Translations under genes and position numbers: made by a program
Shown here: piece by piece, positions 47,131 through 56,645 of the stretch
How the letters are laid out: each line of letters begins with the position of its first letter
Position numbering within the stretch: the first letter of the stretch is position 1
The notes under the pieces: generated by a model
The model's input: the letters and a program-made list of their open reading frames with translations, nothing else
Told to the model about the DNA's origin: nothing
Databases searched by the model: none
Assembly: GCA_028279215.1 (NCBI GenBank)
Contig: JANQOF010000067.1
Location: 1 to 64,000, forward strand
Source: Pirellulales bacterium
GTDB taxonomy: Bacteria > Planctomycetota > Planctomycetia > Pirellulales > Lacipirellulaceae
Direction: 5' to 3'
DNA length: 64,000 nucleotides

Positions 47131-47934
47131 ATGAGTGTCCAAACCCTCTATACGGCCGCCACTGGCATGGAAGCGCTCGAGACCAAACTCGACGTGATTG
47201 CCAACAACATGGCCAATATCAACACCACTGCGTTCAAAAAAGACCGAGCGAACTTCGAAGACCTGTTCTATCGCCAGATTCGCGAACCAGGCGCGGTAAA
47301 CGCCGATGGCAGCAGGACGCCAACCGGTATTGAAGTGGGATTGGGCGTTCGCGTGTCGAGCACCCAAAGCGACTACAAGCAAGGTGCGTTTCAGACCACC
47401 GAAAATGCACTCGACCTGGCGATCGAGGGCAACGGGTTCTTCCAAGTGCAGAATCCCAACGGAGGCGATCCGTTCTACACACGGGCAGGTAACTTCGGCA
47501 TCAATGCCGACGGCGAAATCGTCCTCGGCTCGGCCAACACTGGATACCGTTTGGAACCAAACATCACTATCGCTCAAGACGTCGTCGAAGTGGTCATCTC
47601 TTCCGATGGGGTGATCCAAACCCGTACGGCTGGGCAAACCGATTTGCAACCCGGTGAACAGATCCAACTCGCCACGTTCATCAATCCGGATGGTCTGATC
47701 AAGATGGGCGACAATTTGTACTCCGCGACGATTGCATCGGGCCCAGTGGAGATCGGCAACCCCGGCGATCCCGGTTTTGGGCAAGTCCGTCAAGGCGTGC
47801 TCGAAGCCTCCAACGTCGACCCGGTCACCGAGCTGATCGATCTGATCACCACTCAGCGAGCGTTCGAACTCAACTCGCAAGTCGTCCAGGCGGGCGACCA
47901 GATTATGCAAGTGGTCGCCAATATTCGGCGATAG
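47131..47934 (+). CDS. flgG: Flagellar distal rod protein FlgG
   Basis: 267 residues. Conserved parts: VQTLYTAATGMEALETKLDVIANNMANINTTAFKK at the start, the rod-specific loop DLFYRQIREPGAVNADGS, ENALDLAIEGNGFFQV, and a C-terminal VQAGDQIMQVVANIRR. The N- and C-terminal helices form the coaxial tube of the rod. 72 bp after flgF. Exported by the flagellar type III system, without a signal peptide. Confidence 0.95.
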   Translation: MSVQTLYTAATGMEALETKLDVIANNMANINTTAFKKDRANFEDLFYRQIREPGAVNADGSRTPTGIEVGLGVRVSSTQSDYKQGAFQTTENALDLAIEGNGFFQVQNPNGGDPFYTRAGNFGINADGEIVLGSANTGYRLEPNITIAQDVVEVVISSDGVIQTRTAGQTDLQPGEQIQLATFINPDGLIKMGDNLYSATIASGPVEIGNPGDPGFGQVRQGVLEASNVDPVTELIDLITTQRAFELNSQVVQAGDQIMQVVANIRR

Positions 47935-47965
47935 CTTCCCGACCTCTAGTCTTTGAAGCGGTGAC

Positions 47966-49156
47966 GTGAGCCTTTCCACACATTCCAAACTTGTCACACT
48001 AGTTGCCAGCGTTCTAGCGCCGCTGATGGGGCAGCTTGCCTTCTCGGCTGATATTGTGCTGCGCGACAAGATTGCGCCGGTCAAATCGGTCGTGTCGTTG
48101 GGTGACATTGCCGACATCCAAGCCACAAGCCTGGCGGAGCGCCAGCGTCTTGCGCTAACTCCGTTGTGGGTATCGCCGCCGCTAGGCGAGCAACGATTCG
48201 TAACCTCTCAACAGGTTATCGACATCCTGGTACACCACGGCTTCGATCCGGCAAGGCTTAACGTCTATGGCGCGCCGCGGGTGGCGATTGGTTGGAAACG
48301 CCCTGCCGAGGCTGAACAGCCAGCGAAGGAGGATACGCCTAGTGGCGATCAGAATCTTCCGGCCACCAACTCCATGGGTTTCCGGGTTCCACGCGCCGCA
48401 TCGCTTTTCAAGCCCGACGAAGCGCACAAACGCGATCCCGTCTTCTTGTCGACGGTGCAGCGCGAACAACTGGCCGACCAAGTACGCGAAGCGGTGATGA
48501 TGTACATTGAAGATCAAACCGGTAAAGTCGGCCTGATCGAGGTGGAGTTATCTCTACAGCAACGGCAAGGCGACTTGCTGAGCCTGCAAAAGAGCGACGT
48601 CTCGGTCGCTGGCGGCCAAGCGCCTTGGACGGGTCGGCAACGGTTCGACATCGAGTTCGACAGCGAAAAAGGCCCGCTCAAGCTTAGCCTGTACGCGATA
48701 GTGTACGACACCACCCCAGTGCTTGTCGCCAAGCGGCCAATCGCACGCGGGCAGTTGATCACGGCAGCCGACGTGGCCATTGGGAAACCGCCTCGCAACG
48801 CTCGTGTCGCGGCCGGTCGCGTGCCGGTGTACTCCCTCGAAGAATCCCTGGGCAAGGAAGCGGGACGGGCGGTTCGCGAAGGCCAAATCGTCACGACCGA
48901 GATGTGCCTGGAGCCGCAGATGATCGAACGAGGGGCGCTGGTATCGGTTGTCTCCGCGGGCAGCGGAATCGTCATTCGTCGCCAGGCTACAGCGACTCGC
49001 GACGCCCGCTACGGCGACGTCACCGAAGTTCAACTGCTCGACTCGCGCGAGCGACTCGTCGCTCGCGTCGTCGGACATGGTGAACTGGCAACGCTTGGCA
49101 GCTCGCTGCGTCCTCGCACCGCGTCCGGTGCACGTCAAACCCCCAAGTACCGTTAG
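47966..49156 (+). CDS. flgA: Flagellar P-ring assembly chaperone FlgA
   Basis: 396 residues, GTG start at 47966. A signal peptide is seen (LVTLVASVLAPLMGQLAFSA), giving a periplasmic protein that assists P-ring assembly. The C-terminal SAF domain is at about 245-380: VLVAKRPIARGQLITAADVAIG, LGKEAGRAVREGQIVTTEM, GALVSVVSAGSGIVIRRQA. The N-terminal half is longer than usual (family about 220-240 residues) and includes a linker VPRAASLFKPDEAHKR. It sits between flgG and flgH, in the same order as rod and ring assembly. Confidence 0.9.
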   Translation: MSLSTHSKLVTLVASVLAPLMGQLAFSADIVLRDKIAPVKSVVSLGDIADIQATSLAERQRLALTPLWVSPPLGEQRFVTSQQVIDILVHHGFDPARLNVYGAPRVAIGWKRPAEAEQPAKEDTPSGDQNLPATNSMGFRVPRAASLFKPDEAHKRDPVFLSTVQREQLADQVREAVMMYIEDQTGKVGLIEVELSLQQRQGDLLSLQKSDVSVAGGQAPWTGRQRFDIEFDSEKGPLKLSLYAIVYDTTPVLVAKRPIARGQLITAADVAIGKPPRNARVAAGRVPVYSLEESLGKEAGRAVREGQIVTTEMCLEPQMIERGALVSVVSAGSGIVIRRQATATRDARYGDVTEVQLLDSRERLVARVVGHGELATLGSSLRPRTASGARQTPKYR

Positions 49157-49167
49157 AGAATGTGGCC

Positions 49168-49896
49168 ATGCAGATTCAGACCAATATGATCGCTTCACGA
49201 ACCACAGCAATCACCCGCCTGACGACTGCGTTGCTGGCGATGGTGGCGGCGAGCAACATTGCGACGGCGCAGGAGGGAAGCTTGCTAGCCGCACAGATCC
49301 CGACCGACGATGGGACTCCGCCCGCGCAGATGCCACTGACGTTGGAAAACACGTCGTACCTGTTCCAGCCACTGCCTCCCGAAGCGCAGCGCGAATTGAA
49401 ACGGGAAGACTCCATCATCGTGCTGGTCGACTACCGCACGGCCATGAATAGCGATGGTAGTACGCAAAGTCGTAAACAGGCCAATTTCAATGCGGCACTG
49501 CTTGAGTGGATCGGGTTCGACGGCAGCGACATATTCGCCGCCCCACAGTTTCGAGGCGACCCCGAGATTGCGGGCATCCTCAACAGTCAGTATCGCGCGC
49601 AAACCGAGTTGGAACTTGAGGATTCGCTGACCTTCCGCATCGCGGCGAAGATCGTCGACATTCGCCCCAATGGAAACTTGGTGATCGAAGCCCATCGAAC
49701 GGTCCGCAACAACGACGAGGTGTGGCAGCAATCGCTCACCGGCGTTGTGGCACGTCAGTTTATCAATGCCGATCGCACCGTGCGCAGCGACGCCATTACC
49801 GATCTCTACATCGACAAACGCGAAATTGGGCAAGTCCGCGATGGGTATTCGCCCGGCTGGTTAACCAAGTGGTACGGCCGTTACAAACCATTCTAA
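49168..49896 (+). CDS. flgH: Flagellar L-ring protein FlgH
   Basis: 242 residues from ATG 49168; GTG 49162 is in frame. The signal peptide runs to about ASNIATA. The L-ring core is recognised by DSIIVLVDYRTAMNSDG, LTFRIAAKIVDIRPNGNLVIEAHRTVRNN, and VARQFINADRTVRSDAITDLYID. It forms the outer-membrane bushing for the rod. In this copy the signal peptide has no lipobox Cys at all, so the usual lipoprotein anchor of FlgH is missing. 11 bp after flgA. Confidence 0.9.
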   Translation: MQIQTNMIASRTTAITRLTTALLAMVAASNIATAQEGSLLAAQIPTDDGTPPAQMPLTLENTSYLFQPLPPEAQRELKREDSIIVLVDYRTAMNSDGSTQSRKQANFNAALLEWIGFDGSDIFAAPQFRGDPEIAGILNSQYRAQTELELEDSLTFRIAAKIVDIRPNGNLVIEAHRTVRNNDEVWQQSLTGVVARQFINADRTVRSDAITDLYIDKREIGQVRDGYSPGWLTKWYGRYKPF

Positions 49897-49948
49897 CTTC
49901 TGATTGTCTGTCGGCCCCATCTACACCACTCACTCAAAGATTCTCGTC

Positions 49949-51073
49949 ATGCACACCCCAACAGTTCTTCGCCGCATCACGCTGGTGGCCATCGCGACCG
50001 TGGTTGTTGGTACGTTTGCCTCGCCGGCGCACGGCGAGACCCGGCTGCGGAACATTTGCCGGCTTAAAGGCCAGGAAGAAAACGTGCTCCGCGGGCTAGG
50101 ACTAGTGGTTGGCCTCAACGGTACTGGCGAAGCAAACGACTTGCCCACGATGCAGGCCATCGCTCGTGCGATGGAACTACTCGGAAGCCCGGTGGGCAGC
50201 AATGGGCTAATCGACCCAACGGCGGTGGACGAGCTCAAAAAGATTAAGAACGCTTCGCTCGTGCTCGTCACCGCATCGGTTCCAGCCACCGGCGCCCGAC
50301 GCGGTGAGAAACTCGACTGCACGGTTTCCGCCTGGACCGGCAAGAGCCTCGTTGGCGGGCAATTGGCGTTCGCCGCTCTGCAGGGTCCGAATCTGCGGGA
50401 CCGCCAAGTGTACGCTCTGTGTTCAGGCTCCGTGAATGTTGAGGACTCAGAAGTGCCCACAGTAGGCCGAGTTCACAACGGCTGTCAGATGGAGCAAGAC
50501 ATTTACACACCGTTCTATCTGGAACGCGACGGTGTGAAGTGGATCACTTTGGTGCTCGATAGCCATCACGCCAGCTTCCATACGGCTGCCGACGTCGCAG
50601 GAACCATTGCCAGCAATTACACCGGTTACTACTCACCGGACGCCCTACGGGTAGAAGCGCGTCCAGATGACGAAGAGAACTTTGTCCGCGCGATTGACGC
50701 GACGAACATCGAGGTGCGAATTCCTGATTCCTACGAGGCAAACCCTGTATCATTCGCCTACGAAATACTGGAGCTGACGATTAGCGAAGAGGATCCCGAA
50801 GCTCGTGTGGTGATCAACAACCGTACGAAGACCGTTGTGATTAGCGGTGACGTACGGATTGGCGACGTCGTGGTGGTGACCGATCAGGTCGTCATCGAAG
50901 CCGGTCTTGCCGCGGACTTCACAGCTCTCGACGACAGCGAGTCGGCGAATCCAAGCCTTGAGCGATTAGTGCAGCAACTCAACACGCTAAAAGTCTCCCG
51001 TCAGGAAGTGATCGACATCATTCAGCGAATCAACAAAGCCGGCAAACTGCACGGCAAGCTCATCGTGGAATAG
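49949..51073 (+). CDS. flgI: Flagellar P-ring protein FlgI
   Basis: 374 residues from ATG 49949, where the signal peptide begins (HTPTVLRRITLVAIATVVVG). Conserved sequences: GQEENVLRGLGLVVGLNGTGE, TASVPATGARRGEKLDCTVSA, and a C-terminal QEVIDIIQRINKAGKLHGKLIVE. It forms the P ring around the rod in the periplasm/peptidoglycan. The open frame starts further upstream at TTG 49904, but that part lacks signal-peptide features. Confidence 0.93.
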   Translation: MHTPTVLRRITLVAIATVVVGTFASPAHGETRLRNICRLKGQEENVLRGLGLVVGLNGTGEANDLPTMQAIARAMELLGSPVGSNGLIDPTAVDELKKIKNASLVLVTASVPATGARRGEKLDCTVSAWTGKSLVGGQLAFAALQGPNLRDRQVYALCSGSVNVEDSEVPTVGRVHNGCQMEQDIYTPFYLERDGVKWITLVLDSHHASFHTAADVAGTIASNYTGYYSPDALRVEARPDDEENFVRAIDATNIEVRIPDSYEANPVSFAYEILELTISEEDPEARVVINNRTKTVVISGDVRIGDVVVVTDQVVIEAGLAADFTALDDSESANPSLERLVQQLNTLKVSRQEVIDIIQRINKAGKLHGKLIVE

Positions 51074-51129
51074 CACACCAATAGTGGCAGCGTAGTCGCC
51101 GCAAGGCCGTTCGCGAAAAGGATTCGAAC

Positions 51130-51543
51130 ATGGCAACCGTCAATCATCTATCGAGTCATACCTACGACTTGGTGAAGGCCACCCAGGCCCCTCCGCGGTT
51201 TCACTCGCCGACCGAGTCGCGGTCGCAGTCGGTGGCCGACGCGGAGGAGGTGCGTGAGGCCTTTTCGTCGTTCATTGGCGAAGCGTTCTACGGACAAATG
51301 ATGAAGTCGATGCGCTCGACGCTCAACAAGCCCGCCTATTTTCACGGCGGCCGCGCCGAGGAGATGTTTCAAAGTCAGCTCGATCAGCAACTGGCCCAGG
51401 AATGGGCGGCGGATTCGGGCGATCGGTTCGCCGAGCCAATGTTCGAGCAGCAGTTTCCTCACCACGCCAAGATCCTCCGCGAAGCAAAGCAGGCCGAAGC
51501 GGGCGAGCCGCTGGACGACCTTGCCTACCTTCGCCGGCGCTAG
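51130..51543 (+). CDS. flgJ: FlgJ-type rod-binding protein, no muramidase domain
   Basis: 137 residues. FSSFIGEAFYGQMMKSMRSTLNKPAYFHGGRAEEMFQSQLDQQLAQ is the rod-binding FlgJ N-domain pattern. The glucosaminidase domain that follows in E. coli FlgJ is absent, as in many non-proteobacterial flagella, where a separate enzyme cuts the peptidoglycan. Acts as rod cap during assembly. Located after flgI, 57 bp downstream. Confidence 0.85.
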   Translation: MATVNHLSSHTYDLVKATQAPPRFHSPTESRSQSVADAEEVREAFSSFIGEAFYGQMMKSMRSTLNKPAYFHGGRAEEMFQSQLDQQLAQEWAADSGDRFAEPMFEQQFPHHAKILREAKQAEAGEPLDDLAYLRRR

Positions 51544-51585
51544 TTCAACTCATCTAGTGATCCTCGCCCCCAGAATCCCGACTTT

Positions 51586-52119
51586 GTGTCCGACATGACA
51601 ACTCAAGTCCCACTCGAATCGAATGCCACCGCGTCCACCAACGACTGGGAGGCGCAGATCGGCAGCCTGCTGAGTACGCTTTCGACCGTACAGGCCGATC
51701 TGCTCGCCTTGCTCGGCGAAAAGCGGGAGGCGCTTGCCGCTGGAAACTACGAACAGCTCAGACGGTTCACCACTCGCGAGGCCGAGCTGGTGGGACGGCT
51801 CGAGCTTTGTCGTCGGCAACGGCATGAACTGCTTGAAGCGGCCGCGCGCGAAGGATTGCCAGCAGATAGCGTCCGGACGCTAGCGCAAGCGTTGCCAGCG
51901 GACGACCGCCAGACCCTCGACAAGAGCATCGAACAGTCTCGCCGTCAAAGCCGCCTGCTGCAGCATCATAGCCTGACGAACTGGGTGGTCGTGCAGCGCA
52001 CGCTCATTCACCTGTCGCAGATGATCGAGATTGTTGCAACCGGAGGTCGCATGCAGTCGACGTATGGAACATCGGCCCACACCAACTCCAGCGGCGCGCT
52101 GGTCGACCGCGAAGCGTGA
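51586..52119 (+). CDS. flgN: FlgN-like flagellar export chaperone
   Basis: 177 residues, GTG 51586 (an ATG at 51595 is three codons later). Long helices from residue 20 on: WEAQIGSLLSTLSTVQADLLALLGEKREAL and RFTTREAELVGRLELCRRQRHELLEAA. FlgN binds the hook-associated proteins FlgK and FlgL before export, and the next two genes code for them. The C-terminal third is not conserved. Cytoplasmic. Confidence 0.8.
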   Translation: MSDMTTQVPLESNATASTNDWEAQIGSLLSTLSTVQADLLALLGEKREALAAGNYEQLRRFTTREAELVGRLELCRRQRHELLEAAAREGLPADSVRTLAQALPADDRQTLDKSIEQSRRQSRLLQHHSLTNWVVVQRTLIHLSQMIEIVATGGRMQSTYGTSAHTNSSGALVDREA

Positions 52120-52182
52120 AGCCGTCCGAATCGCCGTCGCAACGACCCGCCAACTCCCAACACACAACTCCAATCGTTTCCA

Positions 52183-53886
52183 ATGTCACTCTTCGGTTCC
52201 CTACAGATGGCAAGCAACACCCTGCAGGCAATGCAGGTAGGGTTGCACGTGGTGGGCAACAACATTGCCAACGCCAACACTCCGGGGTTCATCCGCGAAG
52301 AAGTGGTCTATGCGCCAGCTCCTGTGCAGAGAAAAGGCGACTTGGTGCTTGGGTTGGGCGTCGTCGTCGAAGGTATCGCCCAGAAGGTCGATCAGTTTCT
52401 GCAAGAACGCCTGCGGAACTCCGGTAGCGATCGGGTGAATGCTGAGGTTCAGGAAGGCGCGTACGGCGACCTCGAGCAGATTCTCGGTGAACTCTCCGAC
52501 ACGGACTTGAGTTCGTCGTTCTCCAATTTCTTTGGCGCCGTGCAACAAGTACTGGATGCCAACGACGATCGTTCCGTACGGAATCTCGCCGTTCTTGCCG
52601 GCAAAACGCTAACCCGGGATTTCAACCGATTGTCGTCGCGAACGGAAGACCTGCACGATCGGTTAGACCTTCGCGTCAACGAAATTGCGGGCGAAATCAA
52701 TGAGCTGTCGGAGCAAATTCGCCAGCTAAACTTGCAAATCGTGACGATCGAGGGAGGTGGCTTGTCGGGCAGCGACGCCGGTGGATTGCGGACCCAACGC
52801 GACAACGCCGTGGCGGCCCTTTCGCAACTGGCCGATATTCGCGTAGTGGAGCAGCCAACCGGGTCGCTGACGATCGCCGTGGGGGGCGAATTCCTGGTGA
52901 CGGACGGTGTTCGTCGCGAGGTGTTTGCCGACGACGGCACGACGGCCGGGCGCAACACTTCGGCCATCCGGTTTGTCGACACGAACGCCGAGTTGGAAGT
53001 CACCGGCGGTGAGCTGCGCGGCCTTTATGCCGGCCGCGACGAGATCGTCGGCGGAGCAATCGCCGACCTCGACGAGTTGGCCACAACGCTGGCGTTTGAG
53101 TTCAACAAGCTGTACTCCCAGGGCCAAGGAATCGAAGGCTACAGCAGTGTGACGAGCGTCGACTCGGTACTCAACACCACAGCAGCGCTCGACGAAGCGG
53201 GGCTCACGTTTACTCCGGTCAACGGAGCGTTCGACATCCTGGTGCGCAATACCAATACGTCAAACGTCGAGACTCACACCATTCGCGTCGACCTGAATGG
53301 ACTCGACGACGACACGTCGCTCGAAGACCTGGCCGCAGCGATCTCGGCCGTCCCTGGTTTAACAGCCTCGACAACAGCCACGGGTGGACTCTCGATTGCC
53401 AGCAACGCGGTCGACACGGAATTTACCTTTGCCGGCGACACCAGCGGAGTGCTGGCGGCTCTTGGCATCAACACGTTCTTCACTGGTTCGTCGGCGGCAA
53501 CACTGGGGGTGAACTCGGTACTCGATGGAATCGACAACGCTGCCCTATTCGCTGCTAGCTTGAACGGCATCGGAGAAGACGCCCGCAACGCCGAGCGACT
53601 AGTCGAGTTTTACACCCGTCCACTCGACTCGTTAAACGGAGCAACATTGGCCGATAAGTATAGCCAGTTGGCCAATGGCGTTGCGCAAGGCTCAGCCGCG
53701 GCCCAAGCGGTCGCCGATGGGTTCCGCGTTTTCGAAGCCACGCTCGAAGGCGAAGCCCAGGCCCTCAGCGCTGTGAACCTCGACGAAGAGGCGGTGAAGA
53801 TGATCACCTTGCAGCGAACCTACCAGGCGTCGGCCCGCTACATACAGACCATTTCGGAGATGCTAGACACGCTGGTCAACCTGTAG
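52183..53886 (+). CDS. flgK: Flagellar hook-associated protein 1 (FlgK)
   Basis: 567 residues. N-terminus: FGSLQMASNTLQAMQVGLHVVGNNIANANTPGF. A long helix at about 80-200 includes LDLRVNEIAGEINELSEQIRQLN. The C-terminus VNLDEEAVKMITLQRTYQASARYIQTISEM is conserved. It forms the first hook-filament junction layer together with FlgL. Exported by the flagellar type III system with FlgN help. 63 bp after flgN. Confidence 0.93.
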   Translation: MSLFGSLQMASNTLQAMQVGLHVVGNNIANANTPGFIREEVVYAPAPVQRKGDLVLGLGVVVEGIAQKVDQFLQERLRNSGSDRVNAEVQEGAYGDLEQILGELSDTDLSSSFSNFFGAVQQVLDANDDRSVRNLAVLAGKTLTRDFNRLSSRTEDLHDRLDLRVNEIAGEINELSEQIRQLNLQIVTIEGGGLSGSDAGGLRTQRDNAVAALSQLADIRVVEQPTGSLTIAVGGEFLVTDGVRREVFADDGTTAGRNTSAIRFVDTNAELEVTGGELRGLYAGRDEIVGGAIADLDELATTLAFEFNKLYSQGQGIEGYSSVTSVDSVLNTTAALDEAGLTFTPVNGAFDILVRNTNTSNVETHTIRVDLNGLDDDTSLEDLAAAISAVPGLTASTTATGGLSIASNAVDTEFTFAGDTSGVLAALGINTFFTGSSAATLGVNSVLDGIDNAALFAASLNGIGEDARNAERLVEFYTRPLDSLNGATLADKYSQLANGVAQGSAAAQAVADGFRVFEATLEGEAQALSAVNLDEEAVKMITLQRTYQASARYIQTISEMLDTLVNL

Positions 53887-53938
53887 GCGCATCCAGCAAT
53901 CCATCTCCTCATTCGCTCACTCACCACTTTCAACTCTC

Positions 53939-56590
53939 GTGTCCGCAATCCTGCCCATTCCGACGAATCGCATCAGCGACTTGCTGGCGTCGCAACGCAT
54001 CACGCGGCAGCTTCAGTCGGACCAGATCGAGTTATTCCGCGCGCAGACCCAAATCAGCACAGGGCGACGCATCATCTCGCCCAGCGACGATGCGCCAGCG
54101 TCGCTGCGGGCGATGAACCTGCAGCGCATCTTGGAACGAAAGTCGCAAGCTCAGGTGAGCCTGCAGGATAGCGTCTTGTTTCTGGGCAACGCGGAGATAG
54201 CGATCAATTCGGTTTCCGACATTCTCAACAACGTGAAGTCCGAAGCTCTGGGGGTGGACTCGACGTTATCAACCGAGAACGAGAGACAATCGGTCGTCGA
54301 CCAAATCAATCGCGCCCTGGAGCAACTGGTGACGATTGGCAATAGCCAATTTCGTGAGCGGTACCTGTTTGCGGGCTCGCGATCACAGCAACAACCGTAC
54401 GACTACGTTGGTGATTTCGTGGCCTTCAACGGCAACGAAGACCATCTTCGGAGCTTTGTAGACGTCGGATTCCTGTACGAGACCAACATTCCCGGCGGCG
54501 AAGTGTTTGGCGGCATCAGCCAGCAGGTGCTCGGCACCGTCGACCTCAATCCGCATCTGACCACAGACACCCAGGTTCAACATCTCAACGGAGGCGCCGG
54601 TCTCTCCGGTGGTGCGGTAGAGATTGTGTACGTCGATGCGGGGAACAACGCCACGTCGTCGGTTGTCGATCTCTCAGGCGCGGCAACGATTGGCGACGTG
54701 GCGCGGTACCTGCAAGACGGCGTGCCGGCCAGCTCGGGCATCACCGTCGAAGTCACCGGCGCGGGCCTCACGTTGTCGACGGCCTCGGGAACCGACGGCG
54801 TGTTGGTTCAGGAGGTTGGCGAAGGACGCACCGCCCGCGACTTGGGCATCTTTGGCGACACACCCCAAGCGACGCTCGTTGGCGACGATATCCGGCCCGT
54901 GTTGCTCAAGACCACGCGCCTGGCCGACCTGCTTGGCACGAAATCCCAAGCAACTGTGGTTTCGGGCGGCGCGAATAACGACTTTATTGTGCGGGCGACT
55001 CAAAATGGCGCCGACGCTGGGGCCGCAACTCCTCTAAATGGCGTGACCATCCAAATCGTCGATGGGGAGAGTGCCGGTCGCGAGTTCGCCACGTACGACG
55101 GAAATGCCGGAACATTAACCGTGACCATCGAATCGGGCGTGAGTACCGCTTCGCAAGTGGTCGATGCGATCAATGCGGAGGCATCGGGGCTGTTTTCCGC
55201 GGAGATTGACTATCGCGACGCTGCGTCGACCGCGTTGGCGGGCGGAGGTATCGTGGCGCTGTCCGCTACAGCTGTCACAGCCGGTGGCAGTGGAGAGGTG
55301 CTCGACCAGTCGCATGGGCTGCGAGTAACCAACGGTGGCCAGACGGTCGACGTCGATGTTAGCTCGGCCGAAACCGTCGAAGACCTTTTGAACATCTTGA
55401 ATCAGGCCCAACTAGGCCTGCAAGTCGAAATCAACGCCGCGGGCAACGGCATCAACGCTCGGTCGCGATGGAGCGGCGCCGACTTGACAATTGGCGAAAA
55501 TGGCGGGCAGCTCGCCACACAACTTGGCATCCGCACGTACAACGGCGACACGCGCTTGGAGGGCTTCAACCGGGGCGTTGGCGTTGCTACTCCAGACGAT
55601 TACCGACTGCAACTTGCGCTCGACGGCGGACTAGGCGGTGTCACGAATTATCACGTGAACCTCAGCGACGATGCAGTCGCTGACTTCTCGTCGCTTTCGG
55701 AGCCGGTGGGCGGTTTGCTCGATTTGAAAGGGACCTATTCAGGCCTCGGCGGCAACAATCTTTCGATCGTGTTCGCCGAAGATGCCCTGTCGACAACTCA
55801 TTCGGCTTCGCTGGCCGGCGATGTACTCACCGTAACCGTTGGTGTTGGCGATGGCGTGGGGGGAACGTTGGCCAATGGCGCGACCATTAGCCTGGACCAG
55901 ATCTTTAGCAGCATCGACGACGTCGACTTCACAGGTGCGATCGACTATCACGCCGAGGACGTCGTCGGCAGCTACACGGTGGGAACGGACGCAGGTCAGT
56001 CCATCACTTTCAGCGGGGCGGGTTCCGTCACGGTCGATGACGTCATCGAGCGGATTAGTTTGGCGACCTCCGGCAATGTGGCCGCGGCGATCAGCACCGT
56101 AGGCAACGGGCTGGAGCTGTCGTTCGACAACTCGGCCGGGCAGACGCTCACCGCAACAGGTGGCGTCGCCGAGCGGTTGGGATTCTTCGACCAAAGTAAG
56201 ACAGCAGCAACGAGCACTACCGGCACGCTCACCGTCGAAGACCGCCACACGCTGGAGTCCGACAGCGTGTTCAACACTCTCATGCGCCTACGCGAAGCCA
56301 TCATCACCGAGGATTATCCCGCGGTCGGCCGCGAGATCGATCGAATCGACACCGACTTGGATCGGGTAAACTTCGCTCGCAGCGAACTTGGGGCACGGCT
56401 GCAAAGCTTGGAAACACTCCAGTTTCGTCACGAAGACGAGGAGGTTGCGCTGCGAAGCGCTCTTTCGGAAGAGATCGACGTCGATCTAACCGAAGCGATT
56501 TCGGAGTTCACCGCCCGGCAGTACGCACTTCAGGCGTCGCTGCAGGTGGCCGGCAATATTCTACAATTGACGCTGCTTGACTTCCTTTGA
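53939..56590 (+). CDS. flgL: Flagellar hook-associated protein 3 (FlgL), greatly enlarged
   Basis: 883 residues, GTG start; the E. coli protein is 317. The D0/D1 domains are the outer parts: residues 1-150 (RISDLLASQRITRQLQSDQIEL, GRRIISPSDDAPASLRAMNL, GNSQFRERYLFAGSRSQQQPY) and about 785-883 (FNTLMRLREAIITEDYPAVGREIDRI, ending LQVAGNILQLTLLDFL). Between them lie about 635 residues of Gly/Thr/Val-rich sequence with three or more flagellin-IN-like units, for example VTGAGLTLSTASGTDGVLVQE, VTNGGQTVDVDVSSAETVEDLLNIL and SVTVDDVIERISLATSGN. Such units build outward-facing beta domains in flagellins and hook proteins. The enlarged centre would stand out at the hook-filament junction. No frameshift or stop interrupts it. 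Last gene of the sigma-54 operon. Confidence 0.9.
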   Translation: MSAILPIPTNRISDLLASQRITRQLQSDQIELFRAQTQISTGRRIISPSDDAPASLRAMNLQRILERKSQAQVSLQDSVLFLGNAEIAINSVSDILNNVKSEALGVDSTLSTENERQSVVDQINRALEQLVTIGNSQFRERYLFAGSRSQQQPYDYVGDFVAFNGNEDHLRSFVDVGFLYETNIPGGEVFGGISQQVLGTVDLNPHLTTDTQVQHLNGGAGLSGGAVEIVYVDAGNNATSSVVDLSGAATIGDVARYLQDGVPASSGITVEVTGAGLTLSTASGTDGVLVQEVGEGRTARDLGIFGDTPQATLVGDDIRPVLLKTTRLADLLGTKSQATVVSGGANNDFIVRATQNGADAGAATPLNGVTIQIVDGESAGREFATYDGNAGTLTVTIESGVSTASQVVDAINAEASGLFSAEIDYRDAASTALAGGGIVALSATAVTAGGSGEVLDQSHGLRVTNGGQTVDVDVSSAETVEDLLNILNQAQLGLQVEINAAGNGINARSRWSGADLTIGENGGQLATQLGIRTYNGDTRLEGFNRGVGVATPDDYRLQLALDGGLGGVTNYHVNLSDDAVADFSSLSEPVGGLLDLKGTYSGLGGNNLSIVFAEDALSTTHSASLAGDVLTVTVGVGDGVGGTLANGATISLDQIFSSIDDVDFTGAIDYHAEDVVGSYTVGTDAGQSITFSGAGSVTVDDVIERISLATSGNVAAAISTVGNGLELSFDNSAGQTLTATGGVAERLGFFDQSKTAATSTTGTLTVEDRHTLESDSVFNTLMRLREAIITEDYPAVGREIDRIDTDLDRVNFARSELGARLQSLETLQFRHEDEEVALRSALSEEIDVDLTEAISEFTARQYALQASLQVAGNILQLTLLDFL

Positions 56591-56645
56591 TGCAGGGCGT
56601 CCTAGTATTACCGCCTTGCAGGTCGCGACCAAACGCTGATCGGGT

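Noticed and set aside
46633-48126. A 497-codon open frame on the minus strand
   Set aside because: Antisense to flgF, flgG and flgA, which are clearly genuine.
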